This document shows, piece by piece, positions 31,201 to 45,220 of a stretch of 64,000 nt of DNA (the stretch's first letter is position 1; each line of letters begins with the position of its first letter). Source of the stretch: Echria macrotheca (taxonomy: Eukaryota; Ascomycota; Sordariomycetes; Sordariales; Schizotheciaceae). The DNA lies in contig MU839827.1 in assembly GCA_030411725.1 (NCBI GenBank), positions 3,355,027 to 3,419,026 on the forward strand. The letters run 5' to 3'. Position numbers and translations under genes: made by a program. Below the pieces are notes generated by a model. That model made no database searches, had not been told where the DNA came from, and saw only the letters and a list, made by a program, of their open reading frames with translations.

Positions 31201-34200
31201 ACTCTTCAAAGCGCTCGAGTCAGAGCTTGACGTGCTGTTTACCGGCGCCCTGGAGCCGAGCGTCAAGGGACAGGACAACGAAATCGTGTTCGCTGAGCAG
31301 GCCGCGTCGCTCCTCAAAGCCCTGGTAGAGCGGTTAGATACGCCTACCGAGCTCGGCGCAGCCTCTTCGCTCCATCTGGGATCCCTGACGCTCAACTTCG
31401 CCAAATTCTTGGACGGAGTCCCGGATACGCCAAGCAGTTTACGGGTCAAGATCAAAATCTGTCAGCTTTGTGAGGCCGTCACCAAAAGAAAGGAGCACCT
31501 AAACCTACGAGACGATGTCCGCAATCGTAATCAGTTGCTCGAGTATATTTTCAGCTGGATCGCGCGGCCACGGTCCCCCCGGCTCGAGGGCATGGCTTAC
31601 GAAGCGAAAGGCGGACCCGGTGGTGGAGGCAGACGTGACCAACAGGATGAGACGCAGCGCGTGCAAAAAGATCTTGACAAGGCTTGTCTCCGGTCACTAG
31701 CCGAACTCACATTTCGCTTGCCACTCCAGCCAGGAGACGGGCAGACGGATGCAGGAACCAGCGAGCTCAAGTCGCAAATGTTCCACCAGTACTTTAACCG
31801 GTTCTTATCGCTCCTCAACCTGGAACCCTCATTATCGGAGTTCGGAGGCCGGGTAGGGGAACATATAGGCGCCGGAGCCGGAGCCGGAGGCGGCGGCGCG
31901 ACCGCCGGCACCAAGGACGACAACCCGAGCGTTGCGGACCTCGCAATCACGATTCTGTCGAACCTCCTGAGCGCAAACATTGACGTGGGGCTGAAGCACT
32001 CGCTGAGCATCGGGTATCATGAGAACGTGGAGATCCGCACGGCGTTTGTGAGGGTATTGTACAACATCTTGGTGCAGGGCACCGAGTTTAATAACCTGTC
32101 CGATGCGGCAGTGAATGAGAAGTATGACGAGCTCTTGGAGGTAAGCAGCGACTCGAGAATGGACGCGCGCAGAGGACTGACTTCAGCAGCTCCTCACTAC
32201 TGATACGACGCTGGCGGCCGCCATGAGCGCGGTCTGTCCGAGCCACGAAGTCGATGAGTTGACGATTTCTTTGCTAAATATATTTGAAACGAGGGGCATG
32301 AGCTTTGTCTTGCTCGAGGCGTTGATCAAGCAGGAGGTCGAGGATACAGGTATGTCTAGCGTTCTGGTGTCTGACTCGGCTGACAAGGGCAGAAAATGAG
32401 TCTGAATTACTGCGGCGCACATGTGTGGCTACCAAAATGCTCTCCATTTACGCCAAGTGGAAAGGCGGCGGATATCTAAAAGCGACGTTACAAAAAGTGG
32501 TTGAAAGGTTGATGACGGCGGCTAAGGACGTCAATCTCGAGCTGGATCCAACGAGGGTGGCGTCGACGGAGGAGCTGGAGAATAATGCCAGTCAGCTTCA
32601 GGTCGTGGCCAAGGTCTTCATTGATGATATCCGGGCTTCGTCGGCTAACATTCCACCATCATTCCGGAAAATCTGCAACATTGTATGTTCTCCGCCGTGA
32701 AATATCCGGAGTCGAGGCTGACATTTACAGATCTCTACCGCCGTTACACCGCGGTTCCCTGACGCCAAGTACACGGCCGTTGGTGCCTTCGTCTTCCTTC
32801 GGTTCTTCTGTCCAGCCATCGTGGCGCCCGAGGTCGAGGGGCTGGTTGCGACGGCGCCGTCCAAGGAGATGCGAAGAGGCCTTCTTCTCATTGCCAAGGT
32901 CATCCAGAACCTCGCAAACAATGTCCTCTTCGGCGCCAAGGAGCCGTACATGTTTCCGCTCAACAAGTTCCTGGCGCAGAATATCTACAAAGTGACAATG
33001 TTCCTCAGGGAGATTTCGGTGAGTAGCATAATTGTGGTACTCTGGAGCTGTGCTAACCATAAGTAGAACCCGCCCGAGACGCTGCCGAACACCGCTGGCG
33101 GGGAGTCGTTTGACTTTGGCTCCTGCGTCGCACTGCACAGGTTTCTCTATGACCATTGGGATCATGTCAGACAGCGGCTGGTGGCCCAGGAGAGGAGAGA
33201 GTTTGTCAGATCGCCGGGTGAGTCGGCCAGGGTTCGCTCACCCGTCCTCGAGCCTCTGAGAAACTTGATCATGAATCTGGGTCCGCCTCCGCTGGCCGTG
33301 ACGTGGAACCGGCCTCAGATATCGGCAAACACGCCTCCGGCCTACTCGCGATTCCAGAATTTCATGCTGAGAAACGCGTTCCGGAGCACCGAGTCTTTCC
33401 TGACGGCCCGGGCTGTCTACGATGGCGGCGAAAGCAAGGACGGGCTATCCATCATTTGCATTATCCTGCGAAACATCGACGCCGAGTCAATCGACTACGA
33501 GACCCTTCTCTACTGTTATCTCAAAATCGCCAGCCGCCTATGGCACCGCCCCTTCGGCCTTCTCATCGACGCGACGTGCTACAGCGGACAGAACGAGCCG
33601 CAGGATGAGTTGTTCCAGCTCCTCGAACAGCTCACGCCCAGCGAGCTCTCGCGACAGCTGTCACGTGTCTATATCTACAACATGAACAGCGCCTGCAAGA
33701 AGTGCTTCCGTCGTATTCTGCGCTTCTCGACAAAGAACGACAACAGCGTCTTCAATCCTCGGAACGTTGAGTATCACCTGATCGGGAGCTTACAAGACTT
33801 GCAAGCTCACTTTCACTTGAGTCAACTACACCTTCCTAAGGAAACCATCAGCGTCGTCACGGATACCCGCTACGTCTTCCAGCCCATCACGCGTCTGTCA
33901 AAGTCCAAAGGCAAGATCGAGGTCATGATCAAGGTCGGAAGCCAGTTTGTACAGGTGACGACGACCAAGAAGCAGGAAGTTCCTGGGTTCCGGCTGAGCA
34001 CAACTGTTAACGACATTTTCCGGCTCGGCGACGTGGACGAGGCCCCGACTTCGATACAGACCGAGGATGACTCGGCCTTTGGGCTGAGGGCTGACAACGG
34101 CAAAATTGTTATGTACTTTACAAGCCCCAAGAAAGCAGATGTCCTGCAGGCGATCCGTGCCGCCAAGGCAAAGTACGGCAAGGACACAAGGGCGATGAAG

Positions 34201-36733
34201 TCGTTTGAGCGGCTTATCAGGCCACAAGACGTGCCGGGGACGTTGCTGAATTTGGCACTAACCAATCTTGCGAGCCCGGATGCAGTCTTGAGGCTGTCCT
34301 CTTACAATCTGCTCGGGGCGCTCTGCAAAGCGTTCAAATTCACGGCAGCGTCGCAGCTGATGGCCACCAAGGACATCTCGGTACCCCTTGATCCGTCGCA
34401 GTTCATCGTAAAAATTAGCAGGAAACTTGCCCAGGACGAGCCACAGCTGACGTCGGACTTCTTGAACGAGTTTTTCGTTGGCTGGGACAGCTTCTCGGAC
34501 GAGCAGAAGCCGCTGAGCCTCGCCTACATGGCGCCCTGGATCCCCGGCTTGCGAACATCCCTCTTGGCGAACGAACCGGAGAGCGACAAGGGCAGGGAAA
34601 AGATCGCGGCCTTGTTCAGGAAGCTCATCGATGTGACGCTTTCCGATCCAACACTCAACTTCACACTGGAGCAGTCGGTTTGGCCCGTGATATATCAAGA
34701 CGAGGTCCTCCTAGACATCTTCTTGGAGGAGATCATCAAGACAGCGCTCAGCATCGGGTTCATGGATGAGCAAACGGAGACGCTGACTTCAATTGCCAGC
34801 GCCATCGGAACGATCACGCTGCGCGGCAAGGTGATTTCAAGACTGCGAAAGGCTCTCAACCGGTCCTCGTTGCGACCGACCAAGTATCTTCCGGACAACG
34901 CGGTGTGGAATGAGATCTGCGTGCTGCTGCAATTCTGCTTGGCGCTATCTTTTGACAGTGGCGTCCAGTCGCAGCTGTACCTGCCCGAAATCTTCCACGT
35001 CGTCACGATGCTTGCGAACACGGGATCCTCCGACGTGAGAGTGGTGGTGCACAGGCTGCTCATCAACTCGATCCACTCAGCGTGCACGTCGTTTGCGCTC
35101 GACGAGGCGAGGCTGAACAAGCTGAGGGCCACGCTGGAGACGCTTTCCGATCCGAGGAGCGAAGTCTTCACGCACGCGATGGCTTTTACGCGTGACGGGG
35201 CGTCCATCTCGACAAACCAGGACGCTGGGCCGACACTGTCTGCGACTGAAAACTTGGCAACCCTTCTCTTCGAGACGTGCTCGGTGGCTGCGCCGTCGGT
35301 TGACGTCGCCAACGCGTGGCGCTCGCGGTGGATGAGTCTCGTCGCCAGCACGGCGTTCCAGAACAACCCGGCCATCCAGCCGCGGGCGTTTACAGTCATG
35401 GGATGCCTGGCAAGAGAGGAGGTTGACGACGATTTGCTCTACCAGGTGCTGGTAGCGCTCCGGAACAGCGTGGGTCGATTTGGGGATGACAGTAACAGCG
35501 ACATGCTTGTGGCCATAGTAACGTCTCTCTCCAAGATGATGGCCAAGCTACCGTCGGCCTCACGCTACGGACTCCAACTGTTCTGGCTAGCCATGTCGCT
35601 GCTTCGCTTGGTACCGCCGAACCTGTTCAACTGCACAGCCTTGTTCCTCGAATCGGTGCTGTCCAACATCAGCACGTCGGGCGATATGCGAGGCGAAAGC
35701 ATGGTGACTCACTTGCTGGAGGGTCGGGCACAGCTGGAGAAGGCCGCGGGACCGCTGGATGAAGCGTACGGGATACATTTCAACGGCAAGAACTTTCACT
35801 TTGCAGCCTGCGCGTGTCTGGTGCGCGGCCTGACGGACACGGTGACCAAGGCGACGGCGATGCGGGTTCTGTCGACGTTCCTGGAGATGACAACATGGAC
35901 GCCAGAGCCCACAGAGAAGAGCATCAGGGATCTTGCGGCCTCCCCGTACATGACCTTGATGCTCGCAAGAGCAACGAGCATCGAGGAGCTGAGGGATGGC
36001 TTGTGGTCGGCTGGCATCAACCCCACCGGCTTGGCGGATATCGGCAAGCTGAGGATGGCATCGCAGGACGTGGATGCTGTCGAGGACAAGGATCTACTGC
36101 TAAACACGGCCATCGAGCTGGTTGACTTTCAGTACCTGGACGATGCGGTTCAGAACCGGACACTCCAGTGGCTCAACGAGGTGGCGGGGACGAGACCGGC
36201 TGTGATTATGCACCTGTGCGGCCCGATCATCACGATCCTGGATGATATCCTGCTGCACTGCCAGAACCCGGCGACGCTCGAGTCGGCACATAGGCTGCTG
36301 CAGACGCTGACAAGCAATCCCAAGTTCTCGACGGCCATGGAGACACCGGGCATGCTGAGCGAGAGGCTGGACGATATGGGCTTCGACGGGCTGTGGCGGT
36401 CGTGCTCGTTCAACCTGTCGCAGGACCAAGACAAGCAGTGCTTCGGGCTCACGGAGAAGTTGATCGAAGTAGGTCTCTTGTAATATCGTTCCCGGGGCTA
36501 CAAGCTAACTTTTGGGACAGCTCATTATCATCTAGGCGAGTAATGAGTCGAATACGACCGGTTTGTGGTGCTGCTTCGAGGACGGCTTCGTCCGCCGGGC
36601 GGTGGAGTTTTTTGAACAGATGAAGCGGGAGCGGGAGCGGATGCGGAGGGTGAGATCGGCGGTCCGGTCGCCGGACATGTTTCGCACGTGGTTTTGGGAG
36701 CGGAGGCCATGCTCTGCTTTTGAGGTGTGGTGA
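28253..36733 (+). CDS. Neurofibromin/Ira-type Ras GTPase-activating protein
   Basis: Very large cytosolic/membrane-associated protein that switches off Ras by stimulating GTP hydrolysis (cAMP/PKA signalling). Nine exons deduced: 28253-28351, 28451-30312, 30365-30479, 30533-32140, 32190-32349, 32393-32682, 32731-33018, 33067-36468 and 36536-36733, about 2,673 residues. The RasGAP domain lies at about residues 1,230-1,470: ESELLRRTCVATKML aligns with the arginine-finger loop, and FVFLRFFCPAIVAPE is the FLR..PAI signature. After it come the Sec14/CRAL-TRIO lipid-binding region (SIICIILRNIDAESIDYETL, HRPFGLLIDATCYSG) and a PH-like segment, the neurofibromin order. The rest is alpha-helical repeats. 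The last exon join (36468 to 36536) is the weakest; an alternative acceptor at 36520 would end the protein after LIII. Confidence 0.9.
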
Positions 36734-37520
36734 TGGTGTCGAAGAGGACGAGATGCCGATGGGGTGCTGAATCATCGGCTCTTGGACGCAGTATCTTGGG
36801 TGGTGGATGTATATACCGAGAGATGTGGGGAATGAACGAACGGGGCGGGATGGAATGGGATGGGATGGATGGAACGTAGTCATGACAGGGCGGCGTGCGC
36901 TGAGCTGAGCTGAATTGATACCTTTTTTCTTTGCCTTACTGGGTTGAAATGCTTGTGATGTGCTGCTTGTGGGGCCTTCATCGAAGCGGTAAGTCGTTTA
37001 GCTGAACGGGGCAGACGGAGGGAAGGAAGGGAAGGGATGTTCGGGCTCGGGGCGGACTCGGCTCGGGTTTGGATCTGTTGGTGTAGCGTTCGTTGGTCCG
37101 TTCGCTCGGCCGGGTGTGTCATGTAGCATACTGTATACTGCCTACCTATACTCGGTTCGTAGCAGCTGTAGTCTAGGTCTAGGGTGGAGGTGGTGAGAAA
37201 GGGGTGAAGGGTGGGTGGATCGGTGGGCGGATGGGTGGGTAGCGTATGTTGACCGTCCGGTGCTTCCGTGTCTTGGTTTCTCGGCTTGTCGGTGCAGTGC
37301 CGCTGGGGTCTCGCTCGGAAGGAGGTTTGATATGTTTTTCTACGGGCTTGTTCGAGGGAGTGGGTGTGTGATGGTACTCCTGGTGGGGATGTCGGGTGCG
37401 GCTTGCGTGACCTTGGCTCGCTGGGGTTGTGTCTGCTGCGTGGGTGTCTTGACGGGCTCATTTGAAACGGGCGACATGCTGGTTATTTTATGCGCGTTGC
37501 GCAAACTTTGGTAGGTGTAT

Positions 37521-37576
37521 GTGTCTATCTGTCTGTCTGTCTATCTATTTGTCTGTCGGTTTGTCTATCCGTCTAG
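37521..37576. repeat. (TCTG/TCTA)n microsatellite
   Basis: About 56 bases of imperfect tetranucleotide repeat, GTCTATCTGTCTGTCTGTC and variants. Confidence 0.85.
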
Positions 37577-37735
37577 GTACGATGGCATCTGGTGGGGGGA
37601 TTCATTGACTCGAGAACAAGGTGTCAGCTTGGGATGGGGGATGGTGAACACGGGAAAAGAGGGCTGAGTGGATGGGCCTGTCGTATGCGTGAAAACTGTA
37701 TGTGCCACTTTCCAGGCGGGCAAGATGTATTTGAA

Positions 37736-37829
37736 GTGTGTTGGTGTGGTTGGTGTGATTGGTGTGCGCAGGTGGGTTTACAGAGGTGATGTACTAGTTG
37801 TACAAGTTGTAGTTGTAGTAGTAGTTGTG
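37736..37829. repeat. GT-rich imperfect repeats
   Basis: TTGGTGTGG-type units at 37736-37768, then GTTGTA units (AGTTGTAGTTGTAGTAGTAG) at 37791-37829. Confidence 0.7.
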
Positions 37830-38595
37830 AATCTAGACCATGTGCAGTCGTACCTAGCCATGCATGTGTCGACGTCGAATTAGACTTGGAACTACGACTA
37901 GAGTCTAGGTAGATAGCTACCTAGGGACCGGTAACGACTGTGGAGGTCGGGGACTAGATTACAGGTATACAATTGTATTGTACCTGGGTACCTATCCGAT
38001 ACTGGTACGGGTAGTTTCGGACTCTAGACCATATGTACGGTGCCCATGTAGGGTGTATTAGCATGAGACTAAGGCTTGGTCTAGAGTGTAGGGTTCCGTA
38101 CCGGCGGTGGAGTCTCACTCTCGATGACGCTGGCCTTATATGGCGATACCCTTTCCGCTCTCTCATCCTATCCCTTCCTTGACATTGCCATGGCTTCATC
38201 GGCATTACCACAGTAATAACCTGCGGATCGGGATTGATCTAGAGGTCTATATCTGCTCGCACGAAGGTGGCCGTCGCGGAGTAGATACAGGGTTGGTGGG
38301 TTGTCCCTATGAGCCTAGAGGTCAGTCGGTAATGGATGTGTCAAGTGGTGGATAAGAGGAATGATTCTGATGCTTTCATGGGACTTTCTTAGTCTCTTGA
38401 TGAGTTTCGGTGTTTACGATGAATAGCAAAAATAGTGTGATGTTGTGGGTGGTGGACGGGTGTCATGGGGAGGGATTACTTGGGATACCCCTTTTCTCTT
38501 TTGTTTTGGTTTGCGTTACCATCCGCCCGGCCTAACTGGTCAGCTTCCTACGGGTGCAGGGCAAAAATAATGGAATACAAAGATTCCAATGCCAA

Positions 38596-38713
38596 CGTCA
38601 CCTGTAGGATTCGAACCTACGCTCCCGAGGGAACTGCCTTGATCCGCTAAACCCACCAGCTGGTAGTTAGTGTACATAGCAGGGCAGCGCGTTAACCACT
38701 CCGCCAAAGTGAC
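38596..38713 (-). tRNA. tRNA-Ser(GCT), split by a 37-nt intron
   Basis: On the minus strand GTCACTT pairs with AGGTGAC at the 3' end (7-bp acceptor stem, one G-T pair) with discriminator G, a serine identity base. The D-stem is GCG/CGC around GAGTGGTTAA. The anticodon stem is CTGCC/GGCAG with anticodon GCT. A long variable arm (TTCCCTCGGGAGC) makes it class II. The T-arm is GTAGG-TTCGAAT-CCTAC. The intron (38640-38676) follows A37 and contains TAGC, which can pair with the anticodon as nuclear tRNA introns do. Mature length is 81 nt. Confidence 0.88.
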
Positions 38714-41700
38714 TTGTTTACTGGTTGTTGTTGACAATGGCCCGTGGAGCTGATCATATGCGCCGGTGAGGTTAGGACTAACCCGCCCTCTGGCTCTGCG
38801 CACCGAGTGTTTGGATGCGCTTTGGGCGAGGAATTAAATGATTGACTCTGCAGGAATTTCAAAAAAGACGGTGGCTGGGAAATTCGAAAAGACGGTGATG
38901 GATTTCGCAGGGCAGGGACGGGCTGCGAGTGTTGACTTTCGTGGCATCTTCATGGTTGAATTTAATATACCAGTTTATATCATAAATCGCTCTGGCGCGA
39001 AGCGCTGCTGGTTTAGTGGTGGGATATAACAAGTTAGGGTCTCACTCAACCTTCACTAGGTCTTTTACAGAAATAGAACACTAAGGTAGCCTTCTACAGC
39101 TGGTGACGGCGCGCATCGAACACTCGTCGGTCCGAGACACGGAGAGGGCGGGCTACTTGCTCCTCAGGATGAGGGATTGCTTCAGAAGTCGTGTATTTGA
39201 GCGAAGTAAATAGGTATTTACCCTCACAGGGCAACTGGCCAATGAACACCTATAAGAGGTTCATCAACTGTCTCAGTTGGAGAACGCATTGCTTCATGAG
39301 CGCCTTGCAGGCGCCCAGATATGACCCGCCAAGGCGTCTGTCTTGGAGATACAGGCCGGAAAGTCCGTCGGTTACCTCTAGGTAACTGGCGGGCCTATTG
39401 TTTTTCAGGTCCTGGGACGATTAACAGCGAGATACCGGTGGGCTGGATGTTCGGGCAATGTCATGGGACTAGGGAATGAGAGCCTTGCGTCAATCAAGGC
39501 ATCTCGGCTAACACCTAGAAATAAAAGGGATACCGTGTATTAGTTCCACTCTCAGAGAAAATACACCACAAGCCAATAGCTAGGGATACAGCAGTGATAT
39601 CGTGACAGAGGTCGTCGTGAGAACATGACACCAGCGCATACTAGCAGAGCGCACAGCAGGAGTGACACATCACACCCAATGTTGACGTGCCAGAACTGCC
39701 ATGGTACGGACCAGGCAGCCTTGCAAGATAGCCTCACCCGGTTCCATGTAGAACCTGTGTGCACTCTCGTGGCCTACCTTGACAGCCTCGACTGTGCATG
39801 GCTTCTCACCGAGCCACACTCCATCCGTCAACAACAGCGGTCTGCCTTGTAGACGTATGCTGCCAATGATATGTAGCCTTGATGGTGGCAATATCTGAGA
39901 TAAGAGCTACCCGCTCTGCCGCCGTTTCATGTTCAAGCTAGGAAGACGAACGGAAGGCGCCTCCCGTGGCCAAGTGGATAGCTCAACTCCACTGAACTGA
40001 CTCTGTCAAGCTGAGATCTGCACGCAGCCTTGACAGAAGGAAACGTTGCTCTGAAATAAGGTAACCGCGACTATGGATCCCTTCCGCAACCCGCCGCCCC
40101 GCGACTCGTGCAGTATCAGTGCTTGCGGGTCGGCTGCACGCACGACACGGCCGTCACCCGTGCAACGGTGCGGACGACGACATGCTTTGGAGTGTAGATT
40201 ACAACAATGGTTGCTGAGCAACCATGCGTGAAACGATTGAGGGTCACAGCATAATTACCACATCCAGGTAGAAGCGCATTCACATGCAAACTGGCGGACA
40301 GGATGACTTTGAATTGGCTATACGACGATCTATTCACGATGGCGCGCTGGCACTGGGTTTGACAGGACGGCTGCGGCGACCATCACGAGTGCGTCCCCTA
40401 AGCTAGCTTCTACGCTGTGATCACTTCGGAACACATGCTGTCGGCCGGGTGGGTTCCCGCCACTGCGGACGACTCGTGTCAGGGCCGAGCTACCTTATCT
40501 TGACTACCGCTGGACTGCCGGTGCTTTAGCTCCTGCTTGGTTCCACTCTCCCACTTCCCCCGAGTCCATGCTTCTTTTCTTGCCTCGCGGGCCAGAATCC
40601 GGGGTAAACGTATAATTGACAGGCCTGACAATGGGGAGCTTTTCGTCCTAAAATGCTCCCAAGGCCCACCCTGCACGGCTATGCCAAGCACCTGCTATGT
40701 ATAGTGAACATGTACTCGGTCTCTCACTCGGGCAACCGACTCGTACTCCAGAGAAGTAAAAAAACTCATGACATGTGCAAGAGATATTTCACCGAATCAA
40801 CGATGGTCATTGACTCGTTGGAAGAGGTCACCGAGGTCCAAGGGCTCACATGGATCGCAAGGGGAACCGTACGTACGGGATATCCATCCAACTGCGAGGC
40901 CCAACTCGGGCCTACACAGTATGTACATATTCGTACAGGCAAGCTAAGAAAAGAAAGGAACTAAGGTAGTGCACTGAGGTTCTAGCCTTGTATGCACGGT
41001 GTACTCTCGACCCGTATTCGTGACTTGGTGAACGGGAACTCGCTGGCCATCAAGTCTTTCCTTTCCTTCGCACCTGCGAGCTGAGTGTGTGTGGCGTGGG
41101 ATACATTGAGGTTAGGTAAAAAGCACGCTAGTCTCAGGTTCTAGATTGATTTCTCCGAGTCCCATAGCTCAGGTATCTCGCCGAAACTACCTACCCTGCT
41201 GCTCCTTCATCACCACCTTACACCTTGAACCCCGAAAACGAAAATAACGAAGCCATCGCCAAGGGTGCTCTCCTGAAACACTTGGACACTTACTCGCCCC
41301 GATACCATAAAGCCGAATAGACGCGATCGCGATCGCGATCTGCTGTGCCATATCAAACCAAACAAAACACTTATAAGGAGATCAAAGAATGCGGAGAAGT
41401 TACAGGTCGGGATTCGGGTCTCGTGCGCTGACCCCTCCCCCCTCCTTCTGTCTCGCACCCCTCCCGCGTGGGTGCCAAGCAAAATTTTTTCTGGGGGGGA
41501 ACGTGCAGGACTTCGAGAAAAATTCTAGATCATTCCTTCCGCTGCTGGCTGCTGCTCGGAGTCTGCCGATGCAGCTCGTCAAGACTCGCCAAGCGAACCC
41601 TGGTCCCCTGATCGGACCCACATATAGGGATCGGATTGGCCCGGGACGGTTCGTCGGTGCAATCGCGGGTTCTATCAGCGATTGCAAAGCATTCTGCAAG

Positions 41701-44700
41701 CAAGCCGCAGCAAGCAATGGCTTTTTTCCTTTTCGGTGTCTACTTTTGCTCGAGGTAACTTGTTGGGATGGGACTGTATGTAATGGGATACCCGAGTGCA
41801 GGTACCATAATCCCTAAGTCCGGAACACGCGTGGAAGCTGATGAGTGTGGCTTGGACAGCGTCTCGAGGTGCTTTAGCTAGCGTTACTTATGGATCCGGT
41901 GACCGCAGAGGGAAGTTATTGGAGACCGCGGAAAGGAAATCAAAGTGTTGAACGTCTACATGCTCGTACGTATTCCAAACTGCTGGAATCAATCGAGCGT
42001 TTTTCGTACTGCTGCCCCGTTCAGAGAGGGGGGAAAATACGAAAGAGAAGCCTCAGCCCCATCCGATTCATCCCTGCTCAGCGTATTGAGGCTCGTCAGG
42101 ATTCCAGGTACCGACCGCAAGTGGCCGACTCCCGTCGCAGGGTATCTTCACATCCTCCATCGCATCTCGCTCGTCGTTGTAAATTCAAAGAGGCGAACTA
42201 GATGGACTTCAACATCTTCTCATCCCCGACGTTCTTTTCATGGAACGCAAAATCAAATTGCGCCGCGGACGGACGCTCAAGTGGCCGACGGCCGGAGACT
42301 GAAGTGGTACCCGCAACCCACAGGCACCGACCGCCCGACTGACCCCTGGAATTCCTCCGCGGTCAAAACCACCATACTCGGGTCCCGGCATCAAGGCACG
42401 CGATCAATCCCCCTCGCCCCGAAAGCGCGCGCGACGACGAGTCTTGCACTTGGCATGCGGGACTTGATCAAGGAGCGAATTTCGGTCCCGCGCGCGCCAT
42501 AATTTTTTCCAAATAGCGAAAAAGGAAAGTGTGAATCATAATGTTACTCACTAGCCGCGCGTTATCATTATCATCATGATTTCTAGTCCCATTAGCTGCA
42601 GCACCAAGTAGGAAAAAAAACTAATTTGCTCAAATGAGCCTTTTACTACTCGGTATGATCCTCCACGAGGGTTGTATGCATCATTCGGCTAGGCTTGGGT
42701 AGGGCCCGAATGCTCGGGTCCGCACCACTTGCTTGTATCACTTTCCAATGAACGCATGCAACGACGCCTCAGCGAGTTCGTAGTTGGGCAGTGAATTAGA
42801 GACCAAGGATGTTTTGGTGACCTAATAAGTACCTATGCACCATTCCAAATTTACAAAGGAAAAAGCTGCCGAGGTCCCGTATCTACACGACGGTCGAGAT
42901 TTGATGAGGACACACAAACCAAGCGGCCGTGCCTCTCTGCCTGCCCTTGCGACCACGTATAGCTGAATCAAAAATATTTCCGACCGATCATACAGTTGCA
43001 GTCTCCGAGAATTTCCGAAGTTTGCATCTACATCCTCGGCCGTTTGTTGTTTTTTTCGTCTTGCGCCGGTTGCATACTCTGTCCTCTGGACTGTGTGGGT
43101 GGCAGCAGGGGCATCGCCCATCCCCGGATAATGCCGAGAAAAGAGCGAAGAACCACCAAAATCGCTTTCTCCGGTGGTATCCGTAGACGAGAAAAATCTT
43201 GAGATGAATCAGTGATTCCGATACAGGGGACGGAGATAATTCCGTCCCCGTCGGAACGCGCACCCAGGAATATGAAATGACCGGAGCAAAAACCTCAAAT
43301 ATTGACCTCGGAATAGATTCGACTTTAACACTTCGGGATGAGAATGGCTGCTTTGCTGTGGATGGATGCATCTCGAGTTGATTATCAATCAAATCTAACA
43401 GAAGGTCCCGCGGTGGATTGGTGGGGACCGGTCGCTGATCAGCGGGAAACCACCCTGCACTGCCCCAGGAAATTGAAAATCAACCCGCTGGGATTGGTCG
43501 GGAATAAACTCCGTTGACCGGCTTGTATCCGGAAAGGGCAGATCTCGGGGAGTACAACGCCATCTCGGAGATCTGAACCCAGGATTCGGGACGCGATGAC
43601 GAGAATCCGGGATCATGACTTGCTGCGGTAATATCTTTAATCCGCGCTCTCATTGACCTTTCCCATGGGCAAACAAGAGGAGAGTCTTTGGCAGGCTTCG
43701 CAAAAAGTTGCATGCTGTCAGCAGACAGAAGCAGCTGACCAGGTCTCTGTCATCATCGATCCCCCTGGGCAGTGAAACAAACAAAAAAGCATGGGATGAA
43801 TTCCAGATACTGTCTCTTTCGCGTGATGAACGAGCTAACATTCAACGTTCCGTAGGGGTGTGAAATGCTTTGTAAATCGTGTGCGGCTATGTCGAGATGC
43901 GCATCCTGAACCCAGACTCCAAGAGTCTGGACTCGAGACCTCGAACTGGGCATGGCGCCTGGACCCCCGGGACAGCCGACGCGGCATCGAAAAGTGGGTT
44001 TTCCGACCCAACACCTGGCACAAGGGAGGGCGCCCTGGCCGATCTGATTGGCTAGTGGGTCGCCCACCGCGTGGCAGCCAGAACACTGCACCACGCTCTC
44101 AGACACAATTGGGTTGCTTCCTCGGATGTGCGACAGACAGAACCTGTCGCTTCTCGAAAACAGCCGGGTTCTCGTTCCTGGCTTCCATCGAGATCTGAGA
44201 TCCTGCCCTCGGTTTCTCATCGGCAGCAGACCGTCACCATGGACGAGTCTGGGACGCTGCAACCTGCTGAACCAAGACTTGGCCAATGCAAAGCAGGTAA
44301 CCATGCCCCGTTATTAGCTGACGGGATACGCATCTCACAGCAGCTGAACAGTCTCGTTCTCTACACAAGTGGAGTCCACATGTGGAGATCCCCCCCCGGG
44401 ACGAGATCTCTCGCACTCAGATTGGGGTCCCAGATTCGGCATATTTCCCACGTGGAAGAAAGATCTTTACTCTAGACCGGAGGGGTCCTGCGCGGAGCTA
44501 GATCGCAAGCCGGTCTGCCCTCACTAGCGTACAATCAAACGAATCCACAACCACCTCAACTACCTTGAAAAGGAAGGTTTCAACTTCCCTTCATTCGACC
44601 CCAGGAGCTATCATTACCCAACCTCCCAACGGACAGCCTGTTGAGATGTCCGCTGCGTACAGGTGCAATGCAACCAAAGATACCGACGCGGACAATGCGA

Positions 44701-45220
44701 TCCTCGGGCGTGCTTTGCTCTCCTGTTGTTGCTGCTCCTGGTCGACCTTGGGGGTACGTTCCATCATTCCATGCCGTGACAGCGAAGAAAATAGAGAACT
44801 TCTTTCCACATGGTAATCACCACCCCCACACACTCCCTCCTCGACAAAACGTCACGTAACGACAAACCAAAACCTAGCAACGATGGAGAGAAAAACCGGA
44901 TGCAACTGAACAGAGCCACGAAAATGAACCACACAGCTCGCGTTCGTACGGCCACACCACGCACACCCTCTTTTTCCGTTTGTCGTCGCTCATCATTCGC
45001 ATGGCATGGGGGGGAGAAAATAACCTTTTCCGGCTCAGGGCTGTGTAACAAGACTCTTGTTGCGCAACCGCCGAGATCGGTCCCGCTCATCCATCCATGC
45101 GGAGATGCAAGATTTCGCAATACGCTCGGAGTTAAAGTGTCGGTCTCCATTCCTAGGGCTTCTCCAGCGCTCCCGACCACCACTGTGTTGTGTCTAAAAT
45201 GCTTTCCTCTTCCAACCTGC
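38714..45220. other. Gene-poor region, left part
   Basis: About 6.5 kb with no gene I can support. Open frames are all under 190 codons, overlap between strands and match nothing. A (GATCGC)3 repeat lies at 41323-41340. No long terminal repeat, inverted terminal repeat or transposase motif was recognised. It may be old, decayed mobile DNA, or regulatory sequence. Confidence 0.4.

Larger units (their letters stand above)
36734..38595. other. Intergenic region with simple repeats, RasGAP 3' side to tRNA
   Basis: About 1.9 kb. It is G/T-rich, full of short imperfect repeats (GGGATGGGATGGGATGG, TCTG/TCTA, TTGGTGTG, GTTGTA units) and shows no coding structure. Several short open frames here reflect biased composition. 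Confidence 0.5.
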
